From contig JAPLRZ010000047.1 in assembly GCA_026398895.1 (NCBI GenBank), forward strand, positions 62,001-126,000: DNA of 64,000 bases, written 5' to 3'. The notes under the pieces are model-generated. The model did not search any database and was not told the origin of the DNA. It saw only the letters and a list, made by a program, of their open reading frames with translations. Source of the stretch: Methylococcales bacterium (lineage in GTDB: Bacteria > Pseudomonadota > Gammaproteobacteria > Methylococcales > Methylomonadaceae). A program made the position numbers and the translations under genes. The number at the start of each line of letters is the position of its first letter. Position 1 is the stretch's first letter. Shown one piece after another: positions 8,499-17,441 of the stretch.

Positions 8499-8611
8499 CA
8501 ACGCGGCTATTCTAAGTCAGTTACTAACCAAAACGCAACCATAAACAAGCCTTGAAAAAAATTAACCCGCCCCCATACAGGGGGTTACTTACACAATCAT
8601 GGGACTATAAA

Positions 8612-10564
8612 ATGACCGTAGCAGCACACAAAGAAACTTTAGGTTTTCAAACTGAAGTAAAACATTTATTACATTTGATGATTCATTCCTTGTACAGCAA
8701 CAAGGAAATATTTTTACGCGAGCTGATTTCTAATGCCTCAGATGCCGCTGACAAATTACGCTTTGAAGCCTTATCGAATGACGGTTTGTATGACGGTGAT
8801 AGCGAGTTAAAAATTCGACTCGACTTTGATAAAGACGCTAAAACCATCACCATTAGCGATAATGGTATTGGTATGACCCGCCAAGAAGTTCAAGAACATA
8901 TCGGTACCATTGCTAAATCTGGCACGAAACAATTTTTTGAAGCCTTAACAGGCGAACAAGCCAAAGACAGCGAGTTAATAGGTCAGTTTGGCGTAGGTTT
9001 TTATTCAGCGTTTATTGTTGCTGATAAAGTAACCTTGACTACCCGCAAAGCAGGCGCGACTAGCAGTGAAGGCGTGCGTTGGGAGTCAGCAGGGGAGGGC
9101 GATTACAGTATTGAATCGGTTGAAAAAGCAACGCGTGGCACAGAAATTGTGCTGCATTTGAAAGAAGCCGAAACTGAATTTTTAGATGGCTATCGTCTTC
9201 GTGGAATCGTTAGAAAATTCTCCGATCATATTTCTTTACCTATCGTCATGGATAAAGAAGTCACGCCCGCTTATGATGCCGACGACAGTGAAGAAGAAGG
9301 CGAAGAACCCGCAGAAAAGCCAGTACCTGAAATCGTTGAAGAAACCGTGAACAGCGCGGCGGCATTATGGACTAAAGCCCGCCAAGAAATTTCCGAAGAC
9401 GATTACAAACAATTTTACAAGCACGTTGGGCATGATTATCAAGACCCATTAACCCATATTCACAGCAAAGTCGAAGGTACCAACGAATACACTTTATTGC
9501 TGTATGTGCCATCACGCGCCCCGTTTGATATGTGGGACAGAGACACCAAACACGGCGTTAAATTGTATGTGCGCAAAGTGTTTATTACCGATGACGCTGA
9601 GCAGTTAATGCCGCGTTACTTGCGTTTTATTCGCGGTGTAATTGATGCCAATTCTTTGCCGCTGAACGTATCACGCGAACTATTACAACAAAGCAAGCAA
9701 ATCAGCGCGATTAAATCAGGCGCGGTAAAAAAAGTGTTAACCATGCTGGAACAACTGGCAAAAAATTCGCCTGAAAACTACGCGACTTTTTGGGAACAGT
9801 TCGGCGCAGTGATTAAAGAAGGTCCAATTGAAGATCATGCTAATAAAGAGCGTGTGGCTAAATTAATTCGTTTTGCCTCTACCCATAACGATACCGATAA
9901 GCAAGACATCACACTGGAAGACTATGTTAGCCGTATGAAAGAAGGGCAGGAGCATATTTATTATGTCACTGCTGATAGTTTCGCGGCGGCAAAAAACAGC
10001 CCACATTTAGAAATTTTCCGCAAAAAAGGCATTGAAGTATTATTGCTGTCGGATCGTATCGATGAATGGTTAGTGTCTAATTTAGATGAATTTGATGGTA
10101 AACATTTACAATCGGTTGCTAAAGGTGATCTAAACCTAGGCACATTAGCCGATGAAGAAGACAAAGAAAAACAAGAAGAAGTAAACAAAGACTTTGAAAC
10201 CGTCATCACCCAAATCAAAGACGTGCTAGGCGATAAAGTCAGTGATGTGCGTTTAAGTCATCGTTTAACCGAATCTCCCGCGTGTTTGGTGGCTGATGTT
10301 TATGGCATGAGTTTAAACATGGAACGCATCATGAAAGACGCTGGGCAAATGATGGGTATGGGCATGGGTAGAAAACCCGTGTTTGAAATCAACCCACATC
10401 ACGCCTTAATCACTCGTTTGAAAGCTGAACAAGACGATGCCCGTTTTAGCGATTTAACCCATATTTTACTAGACCAAGCGGTATTAAGCGAAGGTGGACA
10501 GTTGGATGATCCAGCCGCGTTCGTGCATAAATTGAATGGGCTGTTGCAAGGTTTGTTGAACTAA
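8612..10564 (+). CDS. htpG: Molecular chaperone HtpG (Hsp90)
   Basis: This gene encodes 650 aa from the ATG at 8612; the frame is open 20 codons further up, but HtpG proteins begin with the segment [20 protein letters not shown] found just after this start. The GHKL ATPase domain shows the N-box [20 protein letters not shown], the DNGIGM motif and [11 protein letters not shown]. The middle domain has [10 protein letters not shown] with the catalytic Arg. The C-terminal dimerisation domain ends normally. A Met/Gly run ([11 protein letters not shown]) lies near the end. It is a cytoplasmic ATP-dependent foldase chaperone. It is transcribed alone, followed by a hairpin at 10579-10627. Confidence 0.97.
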   Translation: MTVAAHKETLGFQTEVKHLLHLMIHSLYSNKEIFLRELISNASDAADKLRFEALSNDGLYDGDSELKIRLDFDKDAKTITISDNGIGMTRQEVQEHIGTIAKSGTKQFFEALTGEQAKDSELIGQFGVGFYSAFIVADKVTLTTRKAGATSSEGVRWESAGEGDYSIESVEKATRGTEIVLHLKEAETEFLDGYRLRGIVRKFSDHISLPIVMDKEVTPAYDADDSEEEGEEPAEKPVPEIVEETVNSAAALWTKARQEISEDDYKQFYKHVGHDYQDPLTHIHSKVEGTNEYTLLLYVPSRAPFDMWDRDTKHGVKLYVRKVFITDDAEQLMPRYLRFIRGVIDANSLPLNVSRELLQQSKQISAIKSGAVKKVLTMLEQLAKNSPENYATFWEQFGAVIKEGPIEDHANKERVAKLIRFASTHNDTDKQDITLEDYVSRMKEGQEHIYYVTADSFAAAKNSPHLEIFRKKGIEVLLLSDRIDEWLVSNLDEFDGKHLQSVAKGDLNLGTLADEEDKEKQEEVNKDFETVITQIKDVLGDKVSDVRLSHRLTESPACLVADVYGMSLNMERIMKDAGQMMGMGMGRKPVFEINPHHALITRLKAEQDDARFSDLTHILLDQAVLSEGGQLDDPAAFVHKLNGLLQGLLN

Positions 10565-10578
10565 AGCAAGTCAGTATC

Positions 10579-10627
10579 GGAGTACAAATTCTGTCCTGAG
10601 TTTAGCGAAGAGCTAGGTTTGTACTCC
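10579..10627 (+). terminator. Hairpin repeat downstream of htpG, possible terminator
   Basis: GGAGTACAAA (10579-10588) pairs perfectly with TTTGTACTCC (10618-10627) across a 29-nt loop. The same GGAGT...ACTCC architecture recurs at 16294, 29478, 30386 and 61397 after genes. No long T-run follows, so the terminator role is tentative. Confidence 0.5.
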
Positions 10628-10714
10628 ATCTTGTCGTATAGAACTATAGGATGTGCCAACGATAGGAGGCACATCATTCGCGTCAACTCGAACAAGCCGT
10701 ACCTCAATACATCC

Positions 10715-10845
10715 TAGAGCTAACGTACAATAAAATGATACCGTTCGTGGTGAGCTGTGAGCTTGTCGAACAGTCGAACCACATTCACACTTCGACAAGT
10801 TCAGTGCGAACGGTTTTATAATCATTTTATCCACGGTTAGCTATA
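10715..10845 (-). repeat. Dispersed palindromic element, copy B
   Basis: This is the reverse-oriented relative of the element at 6659-6773, sharing GAGCTAACG, ATAAAATGATACCGTTCG, the central GTCGAAC/TTCGAC arms and AACGGTT...CATTTTATCC. It is slightly longer because of a local duplication around GAGCTGTGAGCTTG. A 73-codon open frame across it is only a by-product of the repeat. Confidence 0.85.
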
Positions 10846-10939
10846 TGTAACGCATCTTATCGCGTTGGCAGTTTAAACAAGCTGTTAAAAACTGACCACC
10901 AAACAAAATCGTGACATCAAAAATGCGTTATAAAACATA

Positions 10940-12331
10940 ATGAGCGAACACATTTTATTTTTAACAGGTAGACTGGCAGAAAAGCAGTTGCGGAGCATTT
11001 TGGCAAAAATGCAGCCAGAATTTACTTATACCGTGCATATTTTGGGTGTTAAAGTTGCGGCGTTGATGACTACTGATATGATTGCGAGGCGGTTAACTGA
11101 TTCTTTCGGTGCGAATCGTATTATTATTCCAGGACGGTGTCGTGGTGATTTAATCGCGTTGAGCGAAACTTTAGGCGTACCCGTTGAGCGGGGTCCTGAG
11201 GAAGTAAAAGATTTGCCGCAATATTTTGGTAAAAAAGCCCAACAAGCGGATTTAAGTCAATATAAGGTAAAAATTTTTGCTGAAATTACCGATGCGGCAA
11301 CCATCAGTATTGAAGAAGTGCTGAACCGTGCTGAATATTATCGACACAATGGCGCGGATGTTATCGACATTGGTTGTTTGCCTAGCACCGATTTTCCAAA
11401 CTTAGAAATCATCATACAAACCTTAAAACAGCGCGGTTTTATGGTGAGTATTGACTCATTGGAAGTGGATGATTTATTGCGCGGCGGCAAAGCGGGGGCG
11501 GATTATCTATTAAGTTTGCATGAATCTACGTTATGGATAGCCGATGAAGTTGCGTCAACGCCGATTTTAATTCCCGAAAAACATCAAGATTTGGCTACGC
11601 TGGACAGAGCTATTGCGATTATGCAGGTAAAAAATCGACCGTTTATTGTTGATCCGATTTTAGACCCGTTGCATTTTGGTTTTACCGAATCGATTGTTCG
11701 TTATCATGAAGTACGCAAAAATCATCCCAATGTGGAAATGATGTTAGGCGTTGGTAATATCACGGAATTGACTCATGCTGACACGGCGGGTATGAACGCG
11801 CTGTTGCTGGGGATATGCTCAGAGTTAAACATTAATCATATTTTAGCGACCGAAGTGAGTAAACACGCCAGTCGAGCGATTAAAGAAGCTGATTTAGCAA
11901 GACGTATTATGTATGCGGCAAAAGAGCATGATACGCTGCCAAAACATATTAATTCAGATTTAATGGCACTGCACGAAACCGCACCGTTTCCTTATACGCA
12001 AGCAGAAATTAAAGACTGGGCAAGAGAAATTAAAGACCCTAGTTTTCGCATTCAAACCAGTACCGATGGCGTTCATGTTTATAACCGTGATGGTTTTTAT
12101 ACCGCGCTGAATCCGTTTGATTTTTACCCAAATCTGCACGTTGAAAATGATGCCAGTCATGCGTTTTATTTAGGTGTAGAACTGGCGCGGGCGCAAATTG
12201 CGTGGCAGTTGGGCAAGCGGTTTACCCAAGATCAAGAATTAACGTGGGGTTGTGCGGCGGATAAAACCGAAGTGGAATTTGATTTGCACACCTTTAAACC
12301 TGCGGGTACAACTTTACAAAAAAAATCATGA
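10940..12331 (+). CDS. DUF6513 dihydropteroate-synthase-like protein of the H4MPT gene set
   Basis: This 463-aa protein has an N-terminal domain of about 130 residues (LFLTGRLAEKQLRSIL, then RCRGDLIALSETLGVPVERGPEEVKDLP), followed by a TIM-barrel pterin-binding-like domain with NGADVIDIGCLPS, VSIDSLEVDDLL and VDPILDPLHFG. This combination is the dihydropteroate synthase-related family seen with tetrahydromethanopterin genes in methanogens and methylotrophs (family knowledge). A role in H4MPT biosynthesis is expected but not demonstrated by sequence. Its stop overlaps the start of the next gene (ATGA), and that gene in turn overlaps mfnB, so the three genes form one translationally coupled operon for C1 carriers. 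Confidence 0.85.
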   Translation: MSEHILFLTGRLAEKQLRSILAKMQPEFTYTVHILGVKVAALMTTDMIARRLTDSFGANRIIIPGRCRGDLIALSETLGVPVERGPEEVKDLPQYFGKKAQQADLSQYKVKIFAEITDAATISIEEVLNRAEYYRHNGADVIDIGCLPSTDFPNLEIIIQTLKQRGFMVSIDSLEVDDLLRGGKAGADYLLSLHESTLWIADEVASTPILIPEKHQDLATLDRAIAIMQVKNRPFIVDPILDPLHFGFTESIVRYHEVRKNHPNVEMMLGVGNITELTHADTAGMNALLLGICSELNINHILATEVSKHASRAIKEADLARRIMYAAKEHDTLPKHINSDLMALHETAPFPYTQAEIKDWAREIKDPSFRIQTSTDGVHVYNRDGFYTALNPFDFYPNLHVENDASHAFYLGVELARAQIAWQLGKRFTQDQELTWGCAADKTEVEFDLHTFKPAGTTLQKKS

Positions 12332-12885
12332 TTCAAGAATTAATTGTTAGTACACAAAACCGTGCGGGCGTAGTGCATTTCGCGCCGATGGGCATTCATC
12401 TGAATGGTGATGAGATTATTATTTTACCATTTCGTCCTTCAACTACCTTGAATAATTTGCTGGAAACGGGTGCTGCGGTTCTGAATTATTGTGACGATGT
12501 GCGCGTGTTTGCTGGGTGCTTAACAGGGAGGCGTGATTGGGCATTAAATCCAGCAGAAAAAATACGCGGTGCTATGTTAGCGTGTGCTTTAGCGCATACG
12601 GAAGTGGAATTAGTGCGCATTGAAGAGGATGACACGCGCCCCAAGTTATTTTGCAAAGCCATTCATACCGTCAATCACGCGCCATTTATGGGTTTTAACC
12701 GCGCTCAATATGCAGTGTTGGAAGCGGCGATTTTAATCAGCCGTTTAAAAATGTTGCCCTTAGAAAAAATCGAAACGGAAATTAATTATTTGCGTATCGG
12801 TTTGGAAAAAACCGCAGGCGATAAAGAATTAGAAGCATGGGGCTGGTTAATGACAGTGATTGAACAACACAAGGCTACTTTATGA
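12328..12885 (+). CDS. DUF447 domain protein of the C1-cofactor cluster
   Basis: This 185-aa protein opens with IQELIVSTQNRAGVVHFAPMGIHLNGDEIIILPFRPS, a flavin-reductase-like split beta-barrel start typical of DUF447. It continues with NYCDDVRVFAGCLTGRRDW and, near the end, a helical C-terminal half (NRAQYAVLEAAILISRL). DUF447 proteins are encoded in archaeal methanogens and in H4MPT-dependent methylotrophs beside pterin and methanofuran genes, hence the link to cofactor biosynthesis. The biochemical activity is unknown to me. The start ATG is inside the stop of the upstream DUF6513 gene, and its own end overlaps mfnB by 4 nt. Confidence 0.83.
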   Translation: MIQELIVSTQNRAGVVHFAPMGIHLNGDEIIILPFRPSTTLNNLLETGAAVLNYCDDVRVFAGCLTGRRDWALNPAEKIRGAMLACALAHTEVELVRIEEDDTRPKLFCKAIHTVNHAPFMGFNRAQYAVLEAAILISRLKMLPLEKIETEINYLRIGLEKTAGDKELEAWGWLMTVIEQHKATL

Positions 12886-13559
12886 GCAAAATGTTAGCCA
12901 GCGTCAATAGTGTCGCGGAAGCTTTATTAGTCTTGAATGCTGAAGTCGATATTATTGATTTAAAACAGCCTGCGCTTGGTGCGTTGGGGGCATTGGACAC
13001 GGATTTAGTGCTTGAAATTGTAGAAAATATTGCAGGACGTTGTCCTGTCAGCGCAACGGTGGGCGATTTACCGATGCAGGCAGAGCTGATTTTTAATGCT
13101 GTCAACGCAATGGCAAGCACAGGCGTGGATTATATAAAAATCGGTTTTTTTCCTGATGGCGATAGCTTGGCTGTGGTAAAAAAATTAGCCGAGCTATCCT
13201 CACAGTACAAGTTAATCGCAGTGTTATTTGCTGATACACAGCCTGATTTTGCCCTTATTCCCGCTTTAAAAGCCGCTGGTTTTGCAGGTGTTATGCTTGA
13301 TACTATGAATAAACAGCAAGGCTCACTCACTCAAGTGATGACCTTATCCGAAATAGCACGATTTGTTAAACTAACCAAAACCCAATCGCTGCTGTGTGGC
13401 TTAGCAGGTTCTTTAAAGCTAGCTGATATAAATATACTCAAACCTTTTCAAGCAGACTATTTAGGTTTTAGAGGTGCGTTGTGTGTGCAACAGCATCGAA
13501 CAGGGCAATTGGATTCATCAGCAATTGAGCAAATCAAGCAAGTAATAACGCAATTTTAA
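12882..13559 (+). CDS. mfnB: (5-formylfuran-3-yl)methyl phosphate synthase, MfnB-like
   Basis: This 225-aa protein matches the DUF556/MfnB family. It starts with MLASVNSVAEALLVLNAEVDI and DLKQPALGALGA, where the Lys would serve Schiff-base chemistry. It continues with SATVGDLP, a second Lys in DYIKIGFF, and the C-terminal GLAGSLKLADI and YLGFRGALC segments. In methanogens MfnB condenses two glyceraldehyde-3-phosphate molecules to the furan precursor of methanofuran, and methylotrophs carry it for the formyltransferase/hydrolase cofactor. It is last in the three-gene overlapping operon. A short GC hairpin near 13601-13616 could end the transcript. Confidence 0.88.
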   Translation: MSKMLASVNSVAEALLVLNAEVDIIDLKQPALGALGALDTDLVLEIVENIAGRCPVSATVGDLPMQAELIFNAVNAMASTGVDYIKIGFFPDGDSLAVVKKLAELSSQYKLIAVLFADTQPDFALIPALKAAGFAGVMLDTMNKQQGSLTQVMTLSEIARFVKLTKTQSLLCGLAGSLKLADINILKPFQADYLGFRGALCVQQHRTGQLDSSAIEQIKQVITQF

Positions 13560-14034
13560 AAAACCTTCACCTTCCAGTCCCCTTCATTATCGTCATTAAA
13601 AACGGCAACAATTGCCGACGTTAATTGTGATTATTACTGATTTTTTATTTATTCAGTAATTAAACTGTGTTATTTGCACGGGTCTAGTTGTTGCATATAA
13701 GCTATTTCTGTTGTTTTCAGTAATAGATACCCTCAATAGCTAAAATTAATTGTTTATATTCATGATGTTGAAATTAGGCATATTTTTTGCTTTATACTTT
13801 TTACCCTGCTCAATAAATCAATATTCCTGTTTTGAATCCTATAATAGCTCACTATAATAACGGTCATTACTTTATGATTACTTAATTGGTAGGCGCAACA
13901 CACTAAAAAATTTTATTTAAAAATCAATAAGATGTATTGAAAAATATTTTTCAATACAGTCATACAATTCATTTATTTTATAAATGTCACTCTGTTAGTG
14001 AGCAACTCCTAACTTATATTTTTTGGAAACAACA
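13560..14034. other. AT-rich leader upstream of the copper receptor gene
   Basis: No gene is seen. The first part holds a short hairpin, CGGCAA-CAA-TTGCCG, near 13600-13616. The rest is AT-rich and probably contains the promoter and a long 5' leader for the TonB-dependent receptor. I see no convincing operator. A -10-like TATAAT occurs near 13848. Confidence 0.4.
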
Positions 14035-16290
14035 ATGAAATTCAAATCTCAACTGGTTGCTATCGGCTGTATCGCTCTTAGTACGGGAATCGCTTGTGCG
14101 GAAACTGTGAAACCGATAGACAACCCCAAAAAAACCGATGAACCAGTGCTTTTAGATACGGTTATCGTCAAAGCACAATCAGAGAATAATCCCAATCAAG
14201 CGTTTGAATCTTTTCTCAGTCCATCAAAAATAATACGATCCAGAACGGCGACCAGCGATACCGCGCAAATGTTCGATCACACCCCTGGTGTTAGTTTTTC
14301 TGGGGGTGGTGGTATTTCTAGTCGAATTATTCTTAATGGGATGGCAGATGATCGTGTTCGTGTGCAAATCGATGGCATGAATTTAATTTCGGCGTGTGGC
14401 AATCACATGAATCCCGCGCTCTCTTACGTTGCCCCTTCCAGCGTATTGAGTGCGCAGGTACTCGCTGGGATCACGCCAGTCAGTATGGGTGGTGACAGTA
14501 TCGCGGGGACTATTCGAGTACAGTCAGCTGATCCATTGTATGCTGAAGACGGCAAAAAATATTTAGTCATGGGACAAGGTTCATCGTTCTATCGTAGCAA
14601 TGGTAATGCGTGGGGCGGTAATATTTCAACCACTTTAGCCAACAAAAATGCCTCGTTGACTTATACAGGCTCTACCGTCGAGTCTGGCAATTACAAGGCT
14701 GGCGGTAATTTCACCACCAAAAACGTAGCTAATGCCAATGATGTCGTCAGTTCATCTGCCTATAAATCACAAAATCAATCGCTGTCGTTGGCGTTGCGTA
14801 ATGACGATCATGAAGCCATTATTAAAGTGGGGCTGCAAAATATTCCCTATCAAGGCTTTCCAAACGTGCGTATGGATTTGTTGGGTGATGATAGCTGGTT
14901 TGCTAATGTCAGCACTAAAAGTAAATTTGACTGGGGGCGACTGGAAACCCGCGCCTACCATGAAGATGTTCAACATTACATGAACTTCCTGCCTGATAAA
15001 GCGAATAGAGCCGTCCCACCCCGCAATATGCCAATGAATACCTATAGCACTAATCAAGGATTATCAGTTAAGGGCATTATCGATGTGACAGACAAACATC
15101 AGGTAACGTTAGGCAGTGAATATCAGCGTTATCGTTTGAATGACTGGTGGCAGCCAATCGGCAATAAACCGATGACTATGATGAACGGCCCAAGTCCTTT
15201 TGTGAATATCAATAATGGGCAGCGCGATAGACTGGATTTTTTTGCTGAAGTGGAAAGCAAATGGAATGATAAATGGCTAACGCAATTTGGTGTGCGTGGT
15301 GGTCTGGTGGAAATGAATGCAGGCGATGTCAAAGATTATGGCGTAGTAACACGCGAAGCTGCACTGGTTAATAATCAAGATAAACAACGTACCGATGCTA
15401 TTGTTGATGTGACTGCCTTAGCGCGTTATACGCCTGCTGATACCCAACAATATGAATTAGGCTTTGCCAGAAAAACCCGTGCGCCTAGTTTATATGAACG
15501 GTTTGCGTGGTCACGCGGACTTATCATGGGTGCAAATACCATGCCGATGTCGATGCTGATGAATAACTGGTACGGTGATGGTAATGGCTATGTGGGTAAC
15601 AATAATCTGAATCCAGAAGTGGCTTACACCGTCAGCGGTACAGCTAACTGGCATGATGCTGAACAAGAAAACTGGGATGTTAAAATCACGCCATTTTACA
15701 CTTATGTAGATAACTACATTGATGCAGGTTTTTGTCAAGCCGCTAATGGCGTAACGTGTGCTAATCCAGCCGCAAACGCGACCACTCCACACGGTGGCGG
15801 TGGTTTTAGATTGCTGCAACTGGGTAACTATAATGCGCACTTAGTCGGTGTTAATGCCTCAGGTAGCAAAACATTATTGCAGACTGAAAAATACGGCAGT
15901 TTGTCTAGCAGAGCTATTTTGAGTTATGTACGCGGACGAAACCAGACTTCGCATGATAATTTGTATCAGCAAATGCCGTTGAATTCGACTTTAGACCTTG
16001 ATTATAAATGGGGTAGTTGGACAGCAACTGTCGAAACAAAATTAGTGGCAGCTAAAGATACCGTGCAAGCGATTCGTTTAGAACCTAAAACCGCAGGTTA
16101 TGCACTGCTGAATTTACGCACTAGCTATGACTGGAAATATTTGCGTGTTGATGCAGGCATAGAAAACGCGCTTGATAAGAATTACAACTTGCCTTTAGGC
16201 GGAGTATATCTAGGTGAAGTCGCTGCTGCGGGAACACCAATACCAGGTTATGGTCGCTCGTATAATGTTGGTTTAACTGTTACTTACTAA
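14035..16290 (+). CDS. TonB-dependent outer-membrane copper receptor, OprC-like
   Basis: This gene encodes 751 aa from the ATG at 14035; the frame extends to a TTG 12 nt upstream, but the signal peptide MKFKSQLVAIGCIALSTGIACA begins here. A plug domain follows (TSDTAQMFDHTPGVSF, SSRIILNGMADDRVRVQIDGM), then a 22-strand-type barrel ending VGLTVTY with the terminal aromatic residue usual for outer-membrane proteins. The plug carries C121-G-N-H-M125 (CxxxM) and a barrel loop carries H314-Y-M316 (HxM), the two halves of the copper site described for Pseudomonas OprC. Extra Met clusters (PRNMPMN, KPMTMMN, NTMPMSMLMNN) could relay Cu. Copper uptake fits a methanotroph that needs it for particulate methane monooxygenase (inference). 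Confidence 0.88.
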   Translation: MKFKSQLVAIGCIALSTGIACAETVKPIDNPKKTDEPVLLDTVIVKAQSENNPNQAFESFLSPSKIIRSRTATSDTAQMFDHTPGVSFSGGGGISSRIILNGMADDRVRVQIDGMNLISACGNHMNPALSYVAPSSVLSAQVLAGITPVSMGGDSIAGTIRVQSADPLYAEDGKKYLVMGQGSSFYRSNGNAWGGNISTTLANKNASLTYTGSTVESGNYKAGGNFTTKNVANANDVVSSSAYKSQNQSLSLALRNDDHEAIIKVGLQNIPYQGFPNVRMDLLGDDSWFANVSTKSKFDWGRLETRAYHEDVQHYMNFLPDKANRAVPPRNMPMNTYSTNQGLSVKGIIDVTDKHQVTLGSEYQRYRLNDWWQPIGNKPMTMMNGPSPFVNINNGQRDRLDFFAEVESKWNDKWLTQFGVRGGLVEMNAGDVKDYGVVTREAALVNNQDKQRTDAIVDVTALARYTPADTQQYELGFARKTRAPSLYERFAWSRGLIMGANTMPMSMLMNNWYGDGNGYVGNNNLNPEVAYTVSGTANWHDAEQENWDVKITPFYTYVDNYIDAGFCQAANGVTCANPAANATTPHGGGGFRLLQLGNYNAHLVGVNASGSKTLLQTEKYGSLSSRAILSYVRGRNQTSHDNLYQQMPLNSTLDLDYKWGSWTATVETKLVAAKDTVQAIRLEPKTAGYALLNLRTSYDWKYLRVDAGIENALDKNYNLPLGGVYLGEVAAAGTPIPGYGRSYNVGLTVTY

Positions 16291-16293
16291 TCG

Positions 16294-16327
16294 ATCAGGA
16301 GTCCAAAACCTGTTTTGGACTCCTGAT
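16294..16327. terminator. Bidirectional hairpin between convergent genes
   Basis: ATCAGGAGTCCAAAA pairs over all 15 bp with TTTTGGACTCCTGAT around a CCTG loop. It sits in the 40-bp gap between the receptor gene and the convergent NlpC/P60 gene, so it can terminate both. Its arm GGAGTCCAAAA recurs as a repeat near 44414. Confidence 0.75.
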
Positions 16328-16332
16328 TTCTC

Positions 16333-16809
16333 TTACGGTCTACGCACACCCATAAAGTGCTGTTGCCAGTAATTATTTTTCAGACTGGACACCAGCACTC
16401 TACCCGTTCTTGCGCTAGGCGCATGAATAAAACTATCGCCATTAATATAAAGCCCAACATGGGAAAATGCTGTGCCGTTAGTATCAAAAAAAACCAAATC
16501 ACCTGAATGTAGCGCGTCTTTTTCTACAGGCGTTAGCGTATTCGCCAACTCTTGTGTGGTACGCGGCAAGCTAATTCCTTGATGCTGATAGACGTGATGC
16601 ACAAATCCACTGCAATCAAAACCATCTTCTGGATTATCCGAACCATAATGATAAGGTGCGCCTTGCAAACTTAACGCATAAGCGACTACAGGAGATGATG
16701 CGGGTTGCTGGTAGCTTATCGGTACGACCTCAGGATCACTGGCACAGCCTGACAGTAAGCTAATAATAATCGGTAAACTGGCTAAAAAATAGCACGTTGG
16801 GTTTTTCAT
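16333..16809 (-). CDS. NlpC/P60 family peptidoglycan endopeptidase lipoprotein
   Basis: This gene encodes 158 aa from the ATG at 16809; an upstream in-frame start at 16851 would place 14 non-signal residues before the signal peptide. The signal peptide ends in a lipobox (LLSGC), so this is a lipoprotein. The catalytic domain shows the Cys nucleophile in DGFDCSGF, a His in FSHVGLYI and a second polar residue in SFIHAPS, the Cys-His-His triad of NlpC/P60 D,L-endopeptidases. It is small, like Spr/MepS. Target: peptide crosslinks in the cell wall. It is the last gene of a minus-strand operon after nudF and the dehydrogenase-like gene, with a 29-nt gap to nudF. Confidence 0.88.
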   Translation of the reverse strand: MKNPTCYFLASLPIIISLLSGCASDPEVVPISYQQPASSPVVAYALSLQGAPYHYGSDNPEDGFDCSGFVHHVYQHQGISLPRTTQELANTLTPVEKDALHSGDLVFFDTNGTAFSHVGLYINGDSFIHAPSARTGRVLVSSLKNNYWQQHFMGVRRP

Positions 16810-16838
16810 TGTTGTTGTCGAATACCTCTTAAAATTTT

Positions 16839-17441
16839 TTAACTCACCCACTGTGCTTGTAATGCCTGCTTATTCAACGCCAGCCATTGAATCGCTAAAA
16901 TCGGAATCGCCGAATCTATTTCATTGCTTTCCACCATTCGATAGGCTTCAGAAAAATCAACAGTGCGTACTAAAATATCTTCTTGTTCTTCTGTCAAGCC
17001 GTGTACGCCTTCGACAATTTTCGTGCTGTCCACTTTGCCACAAAATAAAGTAATGCGTTCAGCCGCACCACCAGGGGTAGTATAAAATTCACTAATCACC
17101 CGCAACTCTTGAATAATACAACCTGCTTCTTCCAATGCTTCACGGTGTGCGACCTCTACCGCCGTTTCGCCTTCTTCAATTGCCCCAGCGACAATTTCAA
17201 TCAGCCACGCTTTATTCGGATTAAGTATAGCTCCTACCCGAAACTGTTCAATTAACACCACTTTATCAGCGTGTGGATCATACAACAGCACAGCCACACA
17301 CCGCCCACGCACAAATAATTCACGACAGATTTCTTCACTCCAACCGCCGTTATATAAAGTATGCGTTAGCCAGTATTTTTCCAGCCGAAAAAAGCCAGCG
17401 TAGGCGACTTCTTTTTTGTGAATGACAAATTGCTTGCTCAT
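16839..17441 (-). CDS. nudF: ADP-ribose pyrophosphatase (Nudix hydrolase)
   Basis: This 200-aa protein carries the Nudix box as GAIEEGETAVEVAHREALEEAG, giving Gx5Ex7REUxEExG with all metal-binding Glu residues. The N-terminal segment (YAGFFRLEKYWLTHTLYNGG) and the ending match the NudF/TrgB ADP-ribose pyrophosphatases, and FYTTPGGAAERITLF is the conserved stretch 16 residues after the box. It hydrolyses ADP-ribose to AMP and ribose-5-phosphate (family knowledge). It overlaps the upstream dehydrogenase gene by 4 nt (ATGA). Confidence 0.92.
   Translation of the reverse strand: MSKQFVIHKKEVAYAGFFRLEKYWLTHTLYNGGWSEEICRELFVRGRCVAVLLYDPHADKVVLIEQFRVGAILNPNKAWLIEIVAGAIEEGETAVEVAHREALEEAGCIIQELRVISEFYTTPGGAAERITLFCGKVDSTKIVEGVHGLTEEQEDILVRTVDFSEAYRMVESNEIDSAIPILAIQWLALNKQALQAQWVS

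Noticed and set aside
8552-8611. Upstream extension of htpG (20 extra codons)
   Set aside because: HtpG homologues begin at the ETLGFQTEV segment; the extension has no similarity and its start lacks a ribosome site.
10613-10834. 73-codon frame on the minus strand
   Set aside because: It runs entirely through a palindromic repeat and the htpG hairpin; a repeat by-product.
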